From Methylobacterium gnaphalii (GTDB taxonomy: Bacteria; Pseudomonadota; Alphaproteobacteria; Rhizobiales; Beijerinckiaceae): a stretch of 64,000 nucleotides of DNA. The notes under the pieces are model-generated. The model saw only the letters and a program-made list of their open reading frames with translations, did not search any database and was not told where the DNA came from. Of the stretch, positions 18,008 to 25,717 are shown one piece after another (positions within the stretch are counted from its first letter, which is position 1; every line of letters begins with the position of its first letter). The stretch covers positions 310,001-374,000 of the forward strand of contig NZ_BJZV01000001.1 in assembly GCF_007992215.1 (NCBI RefSeq), read 5' to 3'. The position numbers and the translations under genes were made by a program.

Positions 18008-19387
18008 ATGACGGGAAGACCTCCACAACGCAGTGGCGCCGGCAAGGGCGCCGGACGGCGCGGTCCGCGCTCCGACGCCTGGCCGAAGCGCGAGGGCACG
18101 GGGCCACGCACCTCCGCTCTCGATGCGGCCCGCCGCGCCGCGCGCAATCGCGGCGAGGATGCGTCCGAGCGCTCGCCCTGGGACGCACCGGCCGCGGCCA
18201 CGAACGCTCCCAAGGCTGCAGCACCTGCAAAGCCGCGCCCGTCCATTCCGCGCGCGGCGAAGGCCAGCGCCGGTGCGTTCTCCGATCCGGCCTCTCGCAA
18301 GAGGCCCGATTCGGGACGCAAGCCGGTAGCGCCTCCGGTTGAGGGACCGACGCGCCGCGAGCAGCGGGCAGCGGCCTCCGCGACGCTCGCCTCCGGCGTG
18401 CAGACGCTGACGGTCGAGGAGGACGAGGCTGGGATGCGGATCGACCGCTTCCTGACCACGCGGTTTCCCCAACTGCCCTTCACCCGCGTGCAGAGCATCG
18501 TCCGGAAGGGCGAGCTGCGGGTCGATGGCAAGCGTGTGAAGCCGAACGATCGGCTCGAGCCCGGCATGAGCGTTCGGGTTCCGCCGCTCAAGCTCGAGGA
18601 GCCCACCGAGCGTCCGCGCAATCCGGCCCGCGAGGCGAACGATGCCGAGTTCCTGCGTTCGCTGATCCTCTATGAGGACGTGGACATGATGATCCTGAAC
18701 AAGCCCTTCGGCCTTGCCGTGCAGGGCGGCTCGGGCACGGTGCGTCACGTCGACGGGCTGCTCGACTCGCTGACCGGCAAAGACGGCCAGAAGCCGCGCC
18801 TCGTCCACCGGCTCGACAAGGACACCGCCGGCTGCCTGATCATCGCCAAGACGCGGCTCGCGGCCGCGACGCTGGCCAAGAGCTTCCGCTCGCGTTCGGC
18901 CCGCAAGATCTACTGGGCGCTCGCCGCCGGGGTGCCGCGCACACGCCAGGGCCGGATCTCCACGTACCTCGCCAAGGACGAGCCCACCGATGCGGATGCT
19001 CGCATGAAGGTGGTCAAGCACGGCGATGACGGCGCCAGTCACGCGCTCACCTACTACGCCGTGGTCGATCAGGCGGCACAGAAGGTCTCGTGGCTTTCTC
19101 TGAAGCCCGTCACGGGGCGCACGCATCAGTTGCGCGCGCATGCCGCCCATATCGGCCACCCCATCGTCGGCGATCCGAAATATTTCGACGTCGAGAATTG
19201 GGAGCTGCCTGGCGGCCTGCAGAATCGGTTGCACCTGCTCGCTCGTCGGATCGTGATCCCGCATCCGCGCACCGGCGTGCCCGTCGACGTGAGCGCGCCC
19301 CTGCCGCCGCATATGGCCCAGAGCTGGAACTTGATGGGCTTCGATACGAGCCAGTACGATCCGATCATCGAGGCTCCAGAAAGCTAA
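18008..19387 (+). CDS. rluC: RluA-family 23S rRNA pseudouridine synthase (RluC-like)
   Basis: A 459-residue pseudouridine synthase. Residues 1-~130 are an Arg/Ala/Pro-rich, probably disordered extension. An S4 RNA-binding domain follows (VEEDEAGMRIDRFLTTRFP, SIVRKGELRVDGKRVKPN). The catalytic domain starts near LILYEDVDMMILNKP. The catalytic Asp270 lies in VHRLDKDTAGCLIIAKT, and a later motif, LSLKPVTGRTHQLRAHAAHIGHPIVGD, is typical of RluA-family enzymes. S4 plus RluA domain is the RluC/RluD layout; in the DegP-RarA-RluC neighbourhood of this order the gene is usually called rluC. The exact uridines modified are not deducible. The long N-terminal extension is unusual relative to E. coli RluC (319 residues). 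Confidence 0.85.
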   Translation: MTGRPPQRSGAGKGAGRRGPRSDAWPKREGTGPRTSALDAARRAARNRGEDASERSPWDAPAAATNAPKAAAPAKPRPSIPRAAKASAGAFSDPASRKRPDSGRKPVAPPVEGPTRREQRAAASATLASGVQTLTVEEDEAGMRIDRFLTTRFPQLPFTRVQSIVRKGELRVDGKRVKPNDRLEPGMSVRVPPLKLEEPTERPRNPAREANDAEFLRSLILYEDVDMMILNKPFGLAVQGGSGTVRHVDGLLDSLTGKDGQKPRLVHRLDKDTAGCLIIAKTRLAAATLAKSFRSRSARKIYWALAAGVPRTRQGRISTYLAKDEPTDADARMKVVKHGDDGASHALTYYAVVDQAAQKVSWLSLKPVTGRTHQLRAHAAHIGHPIVGDPKYFDVENWELPGGLQNRLHLLARRIVIPHPRTGVPVDVSAPLPPHMAQSWNLMGFDTSQYDPIIEAPES

Positions 19388-19545
19388 GCATAGGTTGCCT
19401 CGATGCTGCTGCGGCCGCGCTTGTGCCTTGGCAAAGGCAGATGGCGGCTTATTCTCTGATGGCCGACCGAGGCGGCGCGACGGTTCTCATGGACCGTTGG
19501 ACGTCGCGCCTCGGCGAAGATCGCCCTACCGGAAGAGCCGTATCC

Positions 19546-20007
19546 ATGAGGGTTGTGACCTTGATGTGCCTCGCCTTCGCCGGACTCGTCGGCGTCGGGG
19601 GCCTCGGCGCGCCGGTCCTGGCGCGCGGAACGAGCGCGCAACCGCAGCCTGCGCCCGCCCAGCCGACGCCGGCTGCTGCGGCACAGCCTGCTCCCGCGGC
19701 TGCTCCGGGCAGCGCCGGCCGAGCCTCCGGGCTCCGTGGGGCGGAGAAGCGTCGCCGCTCTTATGCGAGCTGCAACCGAGAGTCGCGCAACCGTAGCCTG
19801 CGCGGTGGTGCGCGCCGCCGGTTCCTGATCCGGTGCAGGCTCGGCTACGAGCGCCGCCGCCCTGGTCAGCCGACGACACAGGGCGCGCAGCCGCAGACCC
19901 TGCCCCCGCCCGTGGCGAGGCCGAATCCGCCGCAGAACCAGATTCCAGCGAAGCCGGTTCAGCCTCCGTCGCAGCCGCAACCTCAGTCTCCGGCGAAGCG
20001 GCCATGA
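19546..20007 (+). CDS. Small secreted PsiF-repeat-like protein with Pro/Gln tail
   Basis: A 153-residue predicted exported protein. MRVVTLMCLAFAGLVGVGG followed by a small-residue region is a signal peptide. Then come an Ala/Pro/Gln-rich spacer, a 30-residue core and a Pro/Gln-rich tail. The core, ASCNRESRNRSLRGGARR and the residues after it, fits the PsiF-repeat pattern C-N-x2-(A/S)-x4-L-x-G-x2-R-x2-F-x3-C, but its lysines are almost all arginines. PsiF-repeat proteins are periplasmic and of unknown function. The ATG at 19546 has GGAAGAG upstream; the frame is open further upstream, but that part lies partly over rluC. It ends 19 nt before the HAD gene. Confidence 0.6.
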   Translation: MRVVTLMCLAFAGLVGVGGLGAPVLARGTSAQPQPAPAQPTPAAAAQPAPAAAPGSAGRASGLRGAEKRRRSYASCNRESRNRSLRGGARRRFLIRCRLGYERRRPGQPTTQGAQPQTLPPPVARPNPPQNQIPAKPVQPPSQPQPQSPAKRP

Positions 20008-20026
20008 GCCGGGGCGCGGCCCCGCC

Positions 20027-20725
20027 GTGGTAACGCTCGTCGTCTTCGACGTCGACGGGACGCTCGTCGACAGCCAGCACCTCATCGTCGAGGCACAGGC
20101 CCGCGCCTTTGCCGAACACGGCCTGACGGCTCCCGAGCGCAAGGAGGCACTGTCCGTCGTCGGCTTGTCGTTGCCGGAGGCGTTCAAGCGGCTTGTGGGC
20201 GAAGCGGGACCGATCGATGCCCTGTCCCATAGCTATCGCCGGGCATTTCAGGCCCTGCGGATCGATCCCGCCTACGAGGAGCCCTTGTTTCCCGGCATGG
20301 GCGAACTGATCGAGGCGCTGCACGCCCGCCCGGAGGTCAGGCTCGGGATCGCTACGGGCAAGTCACGCCGCGGCGTTGCTCATCTCGTCGACAAGCATGG
20401 CTGGCATGGCTGGTTCGCTACCACCCAGACGGCAGACGATGCGCCATCCAAGCCGGACCCGACGATGCTGCACCTGGCCATGGAAGAGGCTCAAACGGGC
20501 CCGAGCCGCACGGTGATGATCGGGGACACCACTTACGACATGATGATGGCGCGGAGTGCGGGCGTCGCGGCGATTGGGGTCGCCTGGGGCTACCATCCGC
20601 CCGGCGCGCTGTTCGGCGCCGGTGCTGTTACCGTCGTCGAGAGCGCCGGGGCTTTGGCCGACCTGATCGCGCGTCCTCTCGACGGATCGTCGTGCTCCGT
20701 CGCTGATCAGATCGCAGCCGGCTGA
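20027..20725 (+). CDS. HAD-superfamily hydrolase (phosphoglycolate phosphatase-like)
   Basis: A 232-residue HAD phosphatase. Motif I is VFDVDGTLVDSQ near residues 6-17, motif II is GIATGKSRRGV, motif III the Lys in PSKPDPTM and motif IV MIGDTTYDMMMARSAG, so all four catalytic loops are intact. An alpha-helical cap lies between motifs I and II, as in Gph-type enzymes that dephosphorylate 2-phosphoglycolate or other small phosphoesters; the true substrate is unknown. The only reasonable start is GTG at 20027, seven codons before motif I. It sits between rluC and ATP12, an arrangement frequent in Hyphomicrobiales. Confidence 0.88.
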   Translation: MVTLVVFDVDGTLVDSQHLIVEAQARAFAEHGLTAPERKEALSVVGLSLPEAFKRLVGEAGPIDALSHSYRRAFQALRIDPAYEEPLFPGMGELIEALHARPEVRLGIATGKSRRGVAHLVDKHGWHGWFATTQTADDAPSKPDPTMLHLAMEEAQTGPSRTVMIGDTTYDMMMARSAGVAAIGVAWGYHPPGALFGAGAVTVVESAGALADLIARPLDGSSCSVADQIAAG

Positions 20726-20765
20726 CGGCTTGGCGTCCGGCGCCGAGATCGCCTATGGCCCACCC

Positions 20766-21566
20766 ATGACCGACCCGAAGAACGATGCCACCCGGGACTG
20801 GCTGGGCGAGCCCGGCGAGATCAAACCGCCCGATCCCCACGCGATCGCGCGCGGACACGGCAAGCCCGTCTTGCCGAAGCGCTTCTACAAGGAGGCCGGC
20901 TTCAGTGAGACCGAAGCCGGCTTCGGGCTGACCCTCGACGGACGCCCGGCGCGCACGCCGGCTCGAAACCTCCTGCGGCTGCCGACCCGTGCGCTGGCGG
21001 AGCGCGTAGCGGCCGAGTGGCAGGCGCAGGCCGAGGTGATCGACCCCGCCAAGATGCCGCTCACGCGGCTCGCCAATTCGGCGATCGACGGCGTGGCCGA
21101 GCGCCGCGATGAGGTTGCCGCGGATCTGGGCGCCTATGCGGGCACCGATCTGGTTGCCTACCGGGCCAGCGATCCGCCGCGTCTCATCGCGGCGCAGAGC
21201 GAGGCCTGGGATCCGATTGTCGACTGGGCGCGAGACGCACTCGGGGCGCGGCTGGTGCTATCCGAGGGCGTGATGCACGTGACGCAGCCGGATGAGACGG
21301 TCGCGGCAATCCGTGCGGAGATCGGGCGGGTGGACGGCACGTTCCGGCTCGCTGCGCTTCATGCGATGACGACGCTGACCGGCTCGCTGCTGATCGCGCT
21401 CGCTGTCTTGCATGGGCGTTTGACTGCGGAGCAAGCCTGGGCCGCTGCCCATGTCGACGAGACCTTTCAGGCTAGCGTCTGGGGCAGCGACGCGGAGGCC
21501 GAGGCGCGGCTTGTCACGCGTAAGGCAGAATTCGAGGCTGCTGCTGCGACAGCCGCCTTGGCCTAG
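20766..21566 (+). CDS. ATP12-family F1-ATPase assembly chaperone
   Basis: A 266-residue homologue of ATP12, the chaperone that binds free F1 alpha subunit during ATP synthase assembly in mitochondria and alphaproteobacteria. Family marks are PKRFYKEAGFSETEAGFGLTL near the N-terminus, the recurring LDGRPARTPARNLLRLP, EWQAQAEVIDPAKMPLTRLAN and the C-terminal VDETFQASVWGSDAEA. I start at the ATG at 20766 (MTDPKND); an in-frame ATG at 20730 would add 12 residues overlapping nothing conserved. It is 40 nt after the HAD gene and probably in the same transcript. Its last 4 bases overlap the stop codon of a small gene on the opposite strand. Confidence 0.9.
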   Translation: MTDPKNDATRDWLGEPGEIKPPDPHAIARGHGKPVLPKRFYKEAGFSETEAGFGLTLDGRPARTPARNLLRLPTRALAERVAAEWQAQAEVIDPAKMPLTRLANSAIDGVAERRDEVAADLGAYAGTDLVAYRASDPPRLIAAQSEAWDPIVDWARDALGARLVLSEGVMHVTQPDETVAAIRAEIGRVDGTFRLAALHAMTTLTGSLLIALAVLHGRLTAEQAWAAAHVDETFQASVWGSDAEAEARLVTRKAEFEAAAATAALA

Positions 21567-21682
21567 CCGACGAGGAGCCAATACGCTCCGACCGTGATCA
21601 GCGCGCCGACGATCGCGAGGCCGAGCAAGGTCGGGCTGCCGACATCGCCGACAGTTTCCGCAGTTTGATGGGAGGGAACCAT
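21563..21682 (-). CDS. 39-residue single-pass membrane protein
   Basis: A short minus-strand reading frame that reads MVPSHQTAETVGDVGSPT and then a hydrophobic stretch, LLGLAIVGALITVGAYWLLV, before the stop. It has an excellent ribosome-binding site: AGGAGG five bases before the ATG. The N-terminal 18 residues are polar and the rest can form one transmembrane helix. The stop codon overlaps the ATP12 stop codon on the other strand by three bases. The strong ribosome-binding site plus clean hydrophobic segment make it likely real; the function is unknown. Confidence 0.65.
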   Translation of the reverse strand: MVPSHQTAETVGDVGSPTLLGLAIVGALITVGAYWLLVG

Positions 21683-21827
21683 TAAAGCCTCCTGCAGATT
21701 TCGGACAACGTCTCGTCGCCCATTGCGGTTCAGCTTCTTCGTGAATTTGTTTGAAGACTGTCATGCGTGCTGCGGCGCACTTTACGGGCGCCGTCCATGC
21801 AACCGAAGACAGGGGCGTGATTTATTC

Positions 21828-21860
21828 CTCGGCAGGTAAGCGTAAGCATACGCTGCCGAG
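21828..21860 (+). other. Hairpin with GTAAGC direct repeat in a leader region
   Basis: CTCGGCAG (21828-21835) pairs perfectly with CTGCCGAG (21853-21860). Inside are GTAAGC twice and a possible inner stem CGTA/TACG. It ends 13 nt before the ATG of the small gene at 21874 and so would lie over its translation start region. Confidence 0.4.
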
Positions 21861-21873
21861 AGCTTCGACGACG

Positions 21874-22074
21874 ATGATCGACACCACCCATCTCATGCCG
21901 CCGGATGAAGGGCCGCGCTCCAACCCCATCCTACATGGGATCGCTGCTGCAATCGCGATGCTGTGCCCGCTGCTTGCGCCCGCCCCGCAGGCCGACGATT
22001 CCACGTCCGCAGAATCGTCCGCCGCCGAGCCGGCGGACGAGGCGTCCGAAGGTAGGACGTCCATCACACTGTGA
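21874..22074 (+). CDS. Hypothetical 66-residue protein, possibly exported
   Basis: A short reading frame starting MIDTTHLMPPDEGPRSN, with a hydrophobic stretch, ILHGIAAAIAMLCPLLAP, near residues 20-37 and an acidic Ser/Ala/Glu tail. It could be a small anchored or exported protein. No clear ribosome-binding site precedes the ATG, and the frame stays open upstream, so the start is uncertain. It is followed by DedA. I recognise no family, and it may not be a gene. Confidence 0.35.
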   Translation: MIDTTHLMPPDEGPRSNPILHGIAAAIAMLCPLLAPAPQADDSTSAESSAAEPADEASEGRTSITL

Positions 22075-22145
22075 GGGCAGCCCGCCCCGGTACGGCCATG
22101 TTCATCGCGAGACTGGCCGCACCGAAAACCGCAGAGTCGTCTTGT

Positions 22146-22790
22146 ATGTCCTTTCTCCACGAGCTGCCGGTGACCGAGCTCATCGCGTCCTACGGCTATC
22201 TCGCAATCTTCGTCGTGATCATGCTGGAGAGCGCGGGCGTGCCGCTGCCGGGTGAGACCATCCTGATCTCCTCCGCCGTCTATGCCGGCAGTACGGGTAA
22301 CCTGAGCATCTTCGTGATCGTGCTCGCCGCTGCCGCCGCGGCGATCCTAGGCGACAACCTCGGCTACTGGGTCGGCCGCCGCTGGGGCATGCCGCTGCTG
22401 CTGAAGCACGGTCACATGATCGCCCTCGACCATGGCAGGCTCAAGCTTGGCCAGTACCTGTTCCGTGAGCACGGCGGGAAGATCGTGTTCTTCGGCCGCT
22501 TCACCGCGATGCTGCGGGCCTATGCCGCCGTGCTCGCCGGGGTGAACAAGCTCGATGCCCGTCGCTTCATGATCTTCAATGGGCTCGGCGGTGTTGCCTG
22601 GGCCTCGATCATGGGCTTCGGCGCCTATTTCTGCGGGCGTTCGATCGAGCACATCGTCGGCCCGGTCGGGCTGGCGCTTCTGGCCTTCGTGGTGTTCGGC
22701 GGTCTCGCCCTGTGGCTGTTCATGCGCCGCCACGAGCAGCGCCTGCTCGTAAAGGCCGAGGCTGCGATCCCCGGTCCGCTCACCGCCTGA
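22146..22790 (+). CDS. DedA-family membrane protein
   Basis: A 214-residue DedA (VTT/SNARE-associated) inner-membrane protein. Family marks are LESAGVPLPGETILISSAVYAG near the N-terminus, the loop GDNLGYWVGRRWG, and the signature FFGRFTAMLRAYAAVLAGVNKLDARRF with the arginines needed in the E. coli homologues. About five to six hydrophobic segments are present. DedA proteins are linked to membrane lipid (undecaprenyl phosphate or phospholipid) translocation and proton-motive-force homeostasis; which applies here is unknown. I prefer the ATG at 22146 because the conserved part begins at once; an in-frame ATG at 22098 would add 16 residues. A bidirectional terminator follows. Confidence 0.88.
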   Translation: MSFLHELPVTELIASYGYLAIFVVIMLESAGVPLPGETILISSAVYAGSTGNLSIFVIVLAAAAAAILGDNLGYWVGRRWGMPLLLKHGHMIALDHGRLKLGQYLFREHGGKIVFFGRFTAMLRAYAAVLAGVNKLDARRFMIFNGLGGVAWASIMGFGAYFCGRSIEHIVGPVGLALLAFVVFGGLALWLFMRRHEQRLLVKAEAAIPGPLTA

Positions 22791-22811
22791 GCACCTCGAC
22801 CCTGCGACGAG

Positions 22812-22846
22812 AAAAAGGCCCGCTGCAGCGATGCGGCGGGCCTTTT
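22812..22846. terminator. Bidirectional Rho-independent terminator
   Basis: AAAAAGGCCCGC and GCGGGCCTTTT form a stem of about 11 bp with T-runs on both strands. It lies between the convergent DedA and CAP-domain genes and probably ends both transcripts. Confidence 0.88.
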
Positions 22847-22869
22847 CGTAAGGTTGTGGGGTCGGGCGT

Positions 22870-23373
22870 TCAGTCGCCGGCGAGCACCAGCGCCCAGTAG
22901 CGCTTGTAGCGGCTGCCGGGCGCGTCGACTCGGGCAATGCCGATGCGCCGGGCCTGCGGCATCAGCATGTTGCTGTTATGGGCGGGCGAGGCCTTCCAGC
23001 GCCCAAGCACTTGGTCGAAGGTCTCGGAGCCGGCGCTGAGGTTCTCGGCGGCGTAGCGGCGGCCGAAGCCGGCGCTCGCCATGCGCGACTCGAAGCTGCC
23101 GCCGTGATCGTGGCTGAGCTGGCCGGCCCGCGCATTGGCCGCGGCCTCATAGGAGGCGGCCTTGATCAGGCTGGAATCGAGCACGACCGGGCCGAGCCCG
23201 TGCTGCGAGCGATAGTGCGAGATCGCTGCAGCTGCCGCCTGCTCGTTGAGCACGACCGGGCTGACCGGCCCGACGCCATCGAGCATGGGTGTTCCGGTGC
23301 CGCAGCCACCGAGCGCGAGGGCGGCGAAGGCCGTGGCAGCGGCGAGGGAGCGGATGGTTCTCGAAAACGGCAT
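22870..23373 (-). CDS. CAP-domain (SCP/PR-1-like) lipoprotein
   Basis: A 167-residue protein with a CAP domain. The N-terminus MPFSRTIRSLAAATAFAALALGGC is a lipoprotein signal with cysteine at the end of the hydrophobic core. The CAP domain starts near INHYRS-type sequence (here ISHYRSQHGLGPVVLDSSL) and includes the family motifs LSHDHGGSFESRMASAGF, AAENLSAG and WKASPAHNSNML, so the His/Glu pocket residues are present. Function of bacterial CAP proteins is uncertain; lipid binding and cell-envelope roles are proposed. The frame is open well upstream, but only the ATG at 23373 gives the lipoprotein signal. Confidence 0.85.
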   Translation of the reverse strand: MPFSRTIRSLAAATAFAALALGGCGTGTPMLDGVGPVSPVVLNEQAAAAAISHYRSQHGLGPVVLDSSLIKAASYEAAANARAGQLSHDHGGSFESRMASAGFGRRYAAENLSAGSETFDQVLGRWKASPAHNSNMLMPQARRIGIARVDAPGSRYKRYWALVLAGD

Positions 23374-23590
23374 GACGGCCAGCGCGATGTGGAGGGAATC
23401 GTCGCACAGCCTGTCCGGGCCGGGTGAGGCGAAAGCGGGGCGCCCGGTATCGAGCGCCGAGACTTCCGAGACGAGTGTGACGGCGCAGTCACGCTCTGCC
23501 GTAGCGGGTCTCTCGGCCGGCCAAGGCTGATGCCCCGAAGTCCAGTCCTGCTCGATGCAGGTCCGCGTCACATGGTTTCAGGAAGAAAGC

Positions 23591-23603
23591 AGAGATGATC
23601 TCT
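23591..23603 (-). terminator. Possible weak terminator after tRNA-Asp
   Basis: AGAGAT-N-ATCTCT directly adjoins the tRNA 3' end, and the minus strand continues GCTTTCTTCC, a pyrimidine-rich stretch. The stem is only 4-6 bp, so this is tentative. Confidence 0.3.
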
Positions 23604-23679
23604 GGCGCGGGCGACGGGGCTCGAACCCGCGACCTCCGGCGTGACAGGCCGGCACTCTAACCGACTGAGCTACGCCCGC
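23603..23679 (-). tRNA. tRNA-Asp (GTC)
   Basis: A 77-nt cloverleaf on the minus strand with the 3' CCA encoded. The acceptor stem GCGGGCG/CGCCCGC is perfect, the D-arm reads GCTCAGTCGGTTAGAG, the T-arm GCGGGTTCGAGCCCCGT, and the anticodon GTC (23643-23645) sits in CCTGTCA. Discriminator base is G, as expected for tRNA-Asp. Confidence 0.97.
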
Positions 23680-24049
23680 GTAAGGGCCGCCGTTGCGTGT
23701 TCCGCTCGGCGACGGCCGGGGTTTAGGGGCGGGTGGCCGTCGCTGTCAAGGCGCTCCGTCGCAGCTTTGGAGAGAGATTTCGGCCGGAGGCTTCATCGGC
23801 CACGCAATGCCCCCGAAACGGTTGCCTATACCTCCGTTGCGCGTGTGCGGTTTGGTCCTGCTGACCGGTGCGGGAAATGACCCATGTTACACGCATACCC
23901 TTTCGATTGTGCGGCGCCGAACGCCCTTGTTTCGCTGGGGGCTGTCGTCTAAGCGTCCGCCGTGCTCAGACTGGAATTGATCAATTCCAGAACGCCGCGC
24001 ATGCGGAGGGCGAGCGCGATCGGTTTTTGCCGGGAATTGGAGGTGTCGC
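23680..24049 (+). promoter_or_regulatory. nuo operon upstream region (370 nt)
   Basis: No gene is visible in this gap. It must hold the tRNA-Asp promoter (minus strand, near 23680-23730) and the nuo promoter. I see no convincing -35/-10 pair for nuo. Its clearest element is a perfect 20-bp palindrome at 23971-23990. GGAGG at 24040-24044 is the nuoA ribosome-binding site. Confidence 0.5.
23971..23990. promoter_or_regulatory. Perfect 20-bp palindrome upstream of nuoA
   Basis: CTGGAATTGATCAATTCCAG is exactly self-complementary over 20 bp with no central spacer, and ends 59 bp before the nuoA start. It stands out as AT-rich against the surrounding GC-rich DNA. It could be a dimeric-regulator operator, or an RNA hairpin in the leader. 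No regulator is identifiable. Confidence 0.6.
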
Positions 24050-24415
24050 ATGACGGGCCTGCTGGCGGACTACCTGCCGCTTATCGTCTTCATCGGCGTC
24101 TCCCTGTTCATTGCCGTCGCGCTGCTCGTGGCACCGTTCCTGGTCGCCTATTCGGCGCCGGATCCTGAGAAGCTTTCGGCCTACGAGTGCGGCTTCAACG
24201 CCTTCGACGACGCCCGCATGAAGTTCGATGTGCGGTTCTACCTCGTCGCGATCCTGTTCATCATCTTCGACCTCGAGGTCGCCTTCCTGTTTCCCTGGGC
24301 AATCACCTTCGGTGAGCTCGGCTGGTTCGGGTTCTGGTCGATGATGGTGTTCCTCGGCGTGCTCACCGTCGGCTTCATCTACGAATGGCGGAAGGGAGCG
24401 CTCGAATGGGATTGA
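24050..24415 (+). CDS. nuoA: NADH-quinone oxidoreductase subunit A
   Basis: A 121-residue membrane subunit of complex I (ND3 homologue) with three transmembrane helices. The conserved loop [29 protein letters not shown] contains the cysteine of the loop that moves during active/deactive transitions in mitochondrial complex I, and the segment [12 protein letters not shown] carries the membrane glutamate. It is the first gene of the 14-gene nuo operon. GGAGG lies at 24040-24044, 5 nt before the ATG. Confidence 0.97.
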   Translation: MTGLLADYLPLIVFIGVSLFIAVALLVAPFLVAYSAPDPEKLSAYECGFNAFDDARMKFDVRFYLVAILFIIFDLEVAFLFPWAITFGELGWFGFWSMMVFLGVLTVGFIYEWRKGALEWD

Positions 24416-24452
24416 GCCGCCTGCCGCACCCGCATCACCCTCAGAGGCGCAC

Positions 24453-25040
24453 ATGGCCCTGACCCCGACATTCGACCGCGTCCCGGAAGTCGCACCGGCG
24501 CCGAAGGGGATCATCGATCCCAATACCGGACGCCCGGTGGGCGCGACCGATCCGATGTTCCTGTCGATCAACGATGAGCTGGCCGATCGCGGCTTCCTCG
24601 TCACGAGCGCGGACGAGCTCATCAACTGGGCCCGCACCGGCTCGCTGATGTGGATGACGTTCGGCCTTGCCTGCTGCGCCGTCGAGATGATGCAGATGTC
24701 GATGCCGCGCTACGATTGCGAGCGCTTCGGCTTCGCGCCGCGCGGCTCGCCGCGTCAGTCCGACGTCATGATCGTTGCCGGCACGCTCACCAACAAGATG
24801 GCCCCCGCTCTCCGCAAGGTCTACGACCAGATGCCGGAGCCGCGCTACGTCATCTCGATGGGCTCGTGCGCCAATGGCGGCGGCTACTATCACTATTCCT
24901 ACTCGGTCGTGCGTGGCTGTGACCGGGTCGTGCCCGTCGACATCTACGTGCCGGGCTGCCCGCCAACCGCCGAGGCCCTGCTCTACGGCGTGCTTCTTCT
25001 TCAGAAGAAGATCCGTCGTCTCGGCACGATCGAGCGGTGA
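24453..25040 (+). CDS. nuoB: NADH-quinone oxidoreductase subunit B
   Basis: A 195-residue peripheral-arm subunit (PSST homologue) that carries the terminal [4Fe-4S] cluster N2, the electron donor to quinone. Cluster ligands are in [10 protein letters not shown] (the tandem cysteines), [10 protein letters not shown] and VPGCPPTAE. The N-terminal ~45 residues are a variable extension. It lies 37 nt after nuoA and ends 5 nt before nuoC. Confidence 0.97.
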   Translation: MALTPTFDRVPEVAPAPKGIIDPNTGRPVGATDPMFLSINDELADRGFLVTSADELINWARTGSLMWMTFGLACCAVEMMQMSMPRYDCERFGFAPRGSPRQSDVMIVAGTLTNKMAPALRKVYDQMPEPRYVISMGSCANGGGYYHYSYSVVRGCDRVVPVDIYVPGCPPTAEALLYGVLLLQKKIRRLGTIER

Positions 25041-25045
25041 GCGGC

Positions 25046-25708
25046 ATGACAGAGGCTGTCACCACCAACGGCATCAAGCTTCGCTCGAACATCGAGGTCG
25101 CTCAGGGCGACGCGGCGCTGAAGGCCATGGCCGAGCGCATCGGCGCGGCTCTCGGGCCAGCCGTGACCAACACCAAGATCGCCCATGGCGAGCTGACGCT
25201 GACGGTCCAGGGATCGGATATCGTCTACGCGCTGACCTATCTGCGCGACGAGCCGGCCTGTGCCTTCCGTTGCTTCATCGACATCTGCGGCGCCGATTAT
25301 CCCGAGCGCGCCCGGCGCTTCGACGTCGTCTATCACCTGCTCTCGCTGCGCCATAACGCGCGCATCCGCGTGAAGGTGGCGACCGACGAGACCACGCCGG
25401 TACCGTCCGTGATCTCGGTCTTCCCGGCTGCGAACTGGTACGAGCGCGAGACCTACGACCTTTACGGCATCCTGTTCTCCGGCCACCCGGACCTGCGCCG
25501 GATGCTGACGGACTACGGTTTCGAGGGGCATCCGCTCCGCAAGGACTTCCCGCTCACCGGCTTTGTTGAGGTCCGCTACGACCAAGACGAGGCTCGCGTG
25601 GTCTACGAGCCAGTCAAGCTCCAGCAGGAATTTAGGAATTTCGATTTTCTCTCGCCCTGGGAAGGCACGGATTACGTGCTGCCGGGCGATGAGAAGAAGT
25701 CGAGCTGA
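25046..25708 (+). CDS. nuoC: NADH-quinone oxidoreductase subunit C
   Basis: A 220-residue peripheral-arm subunit (30-kDa homologue). The family signature [20 protein letters not shown] and the C-terminal [19 protein letters not shown] are intact. It is separate from nuoD, as in other alphaproteobacteria; in E. coli the two are fused. I start at the ATG at 25046; a GTG at 25037 overlapping the nuoB stop codon would add three residues. Confidence 0.96.
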   Translation: MTEAVTTNGIKLRSNIEVAQGDAALKAMAERIGAALGPAVTNTKIAHGELTLTVQGSDIVYALTYLRDEPACAFRCFIDICGADYPERARRFDVVYHLLSLRHNARIRVKVATDETTPVPSVISVFPAANWYERETYDLYGILFSGHPDLRRMLTDYGFEGHPLRKDFPLTGFVEVRYDQDEARVVYEPVKLQQEFRNFDFLSPWEGTDYVLPGDEKKSS

Positions 25709-25717
25709 GGTCTCAGG

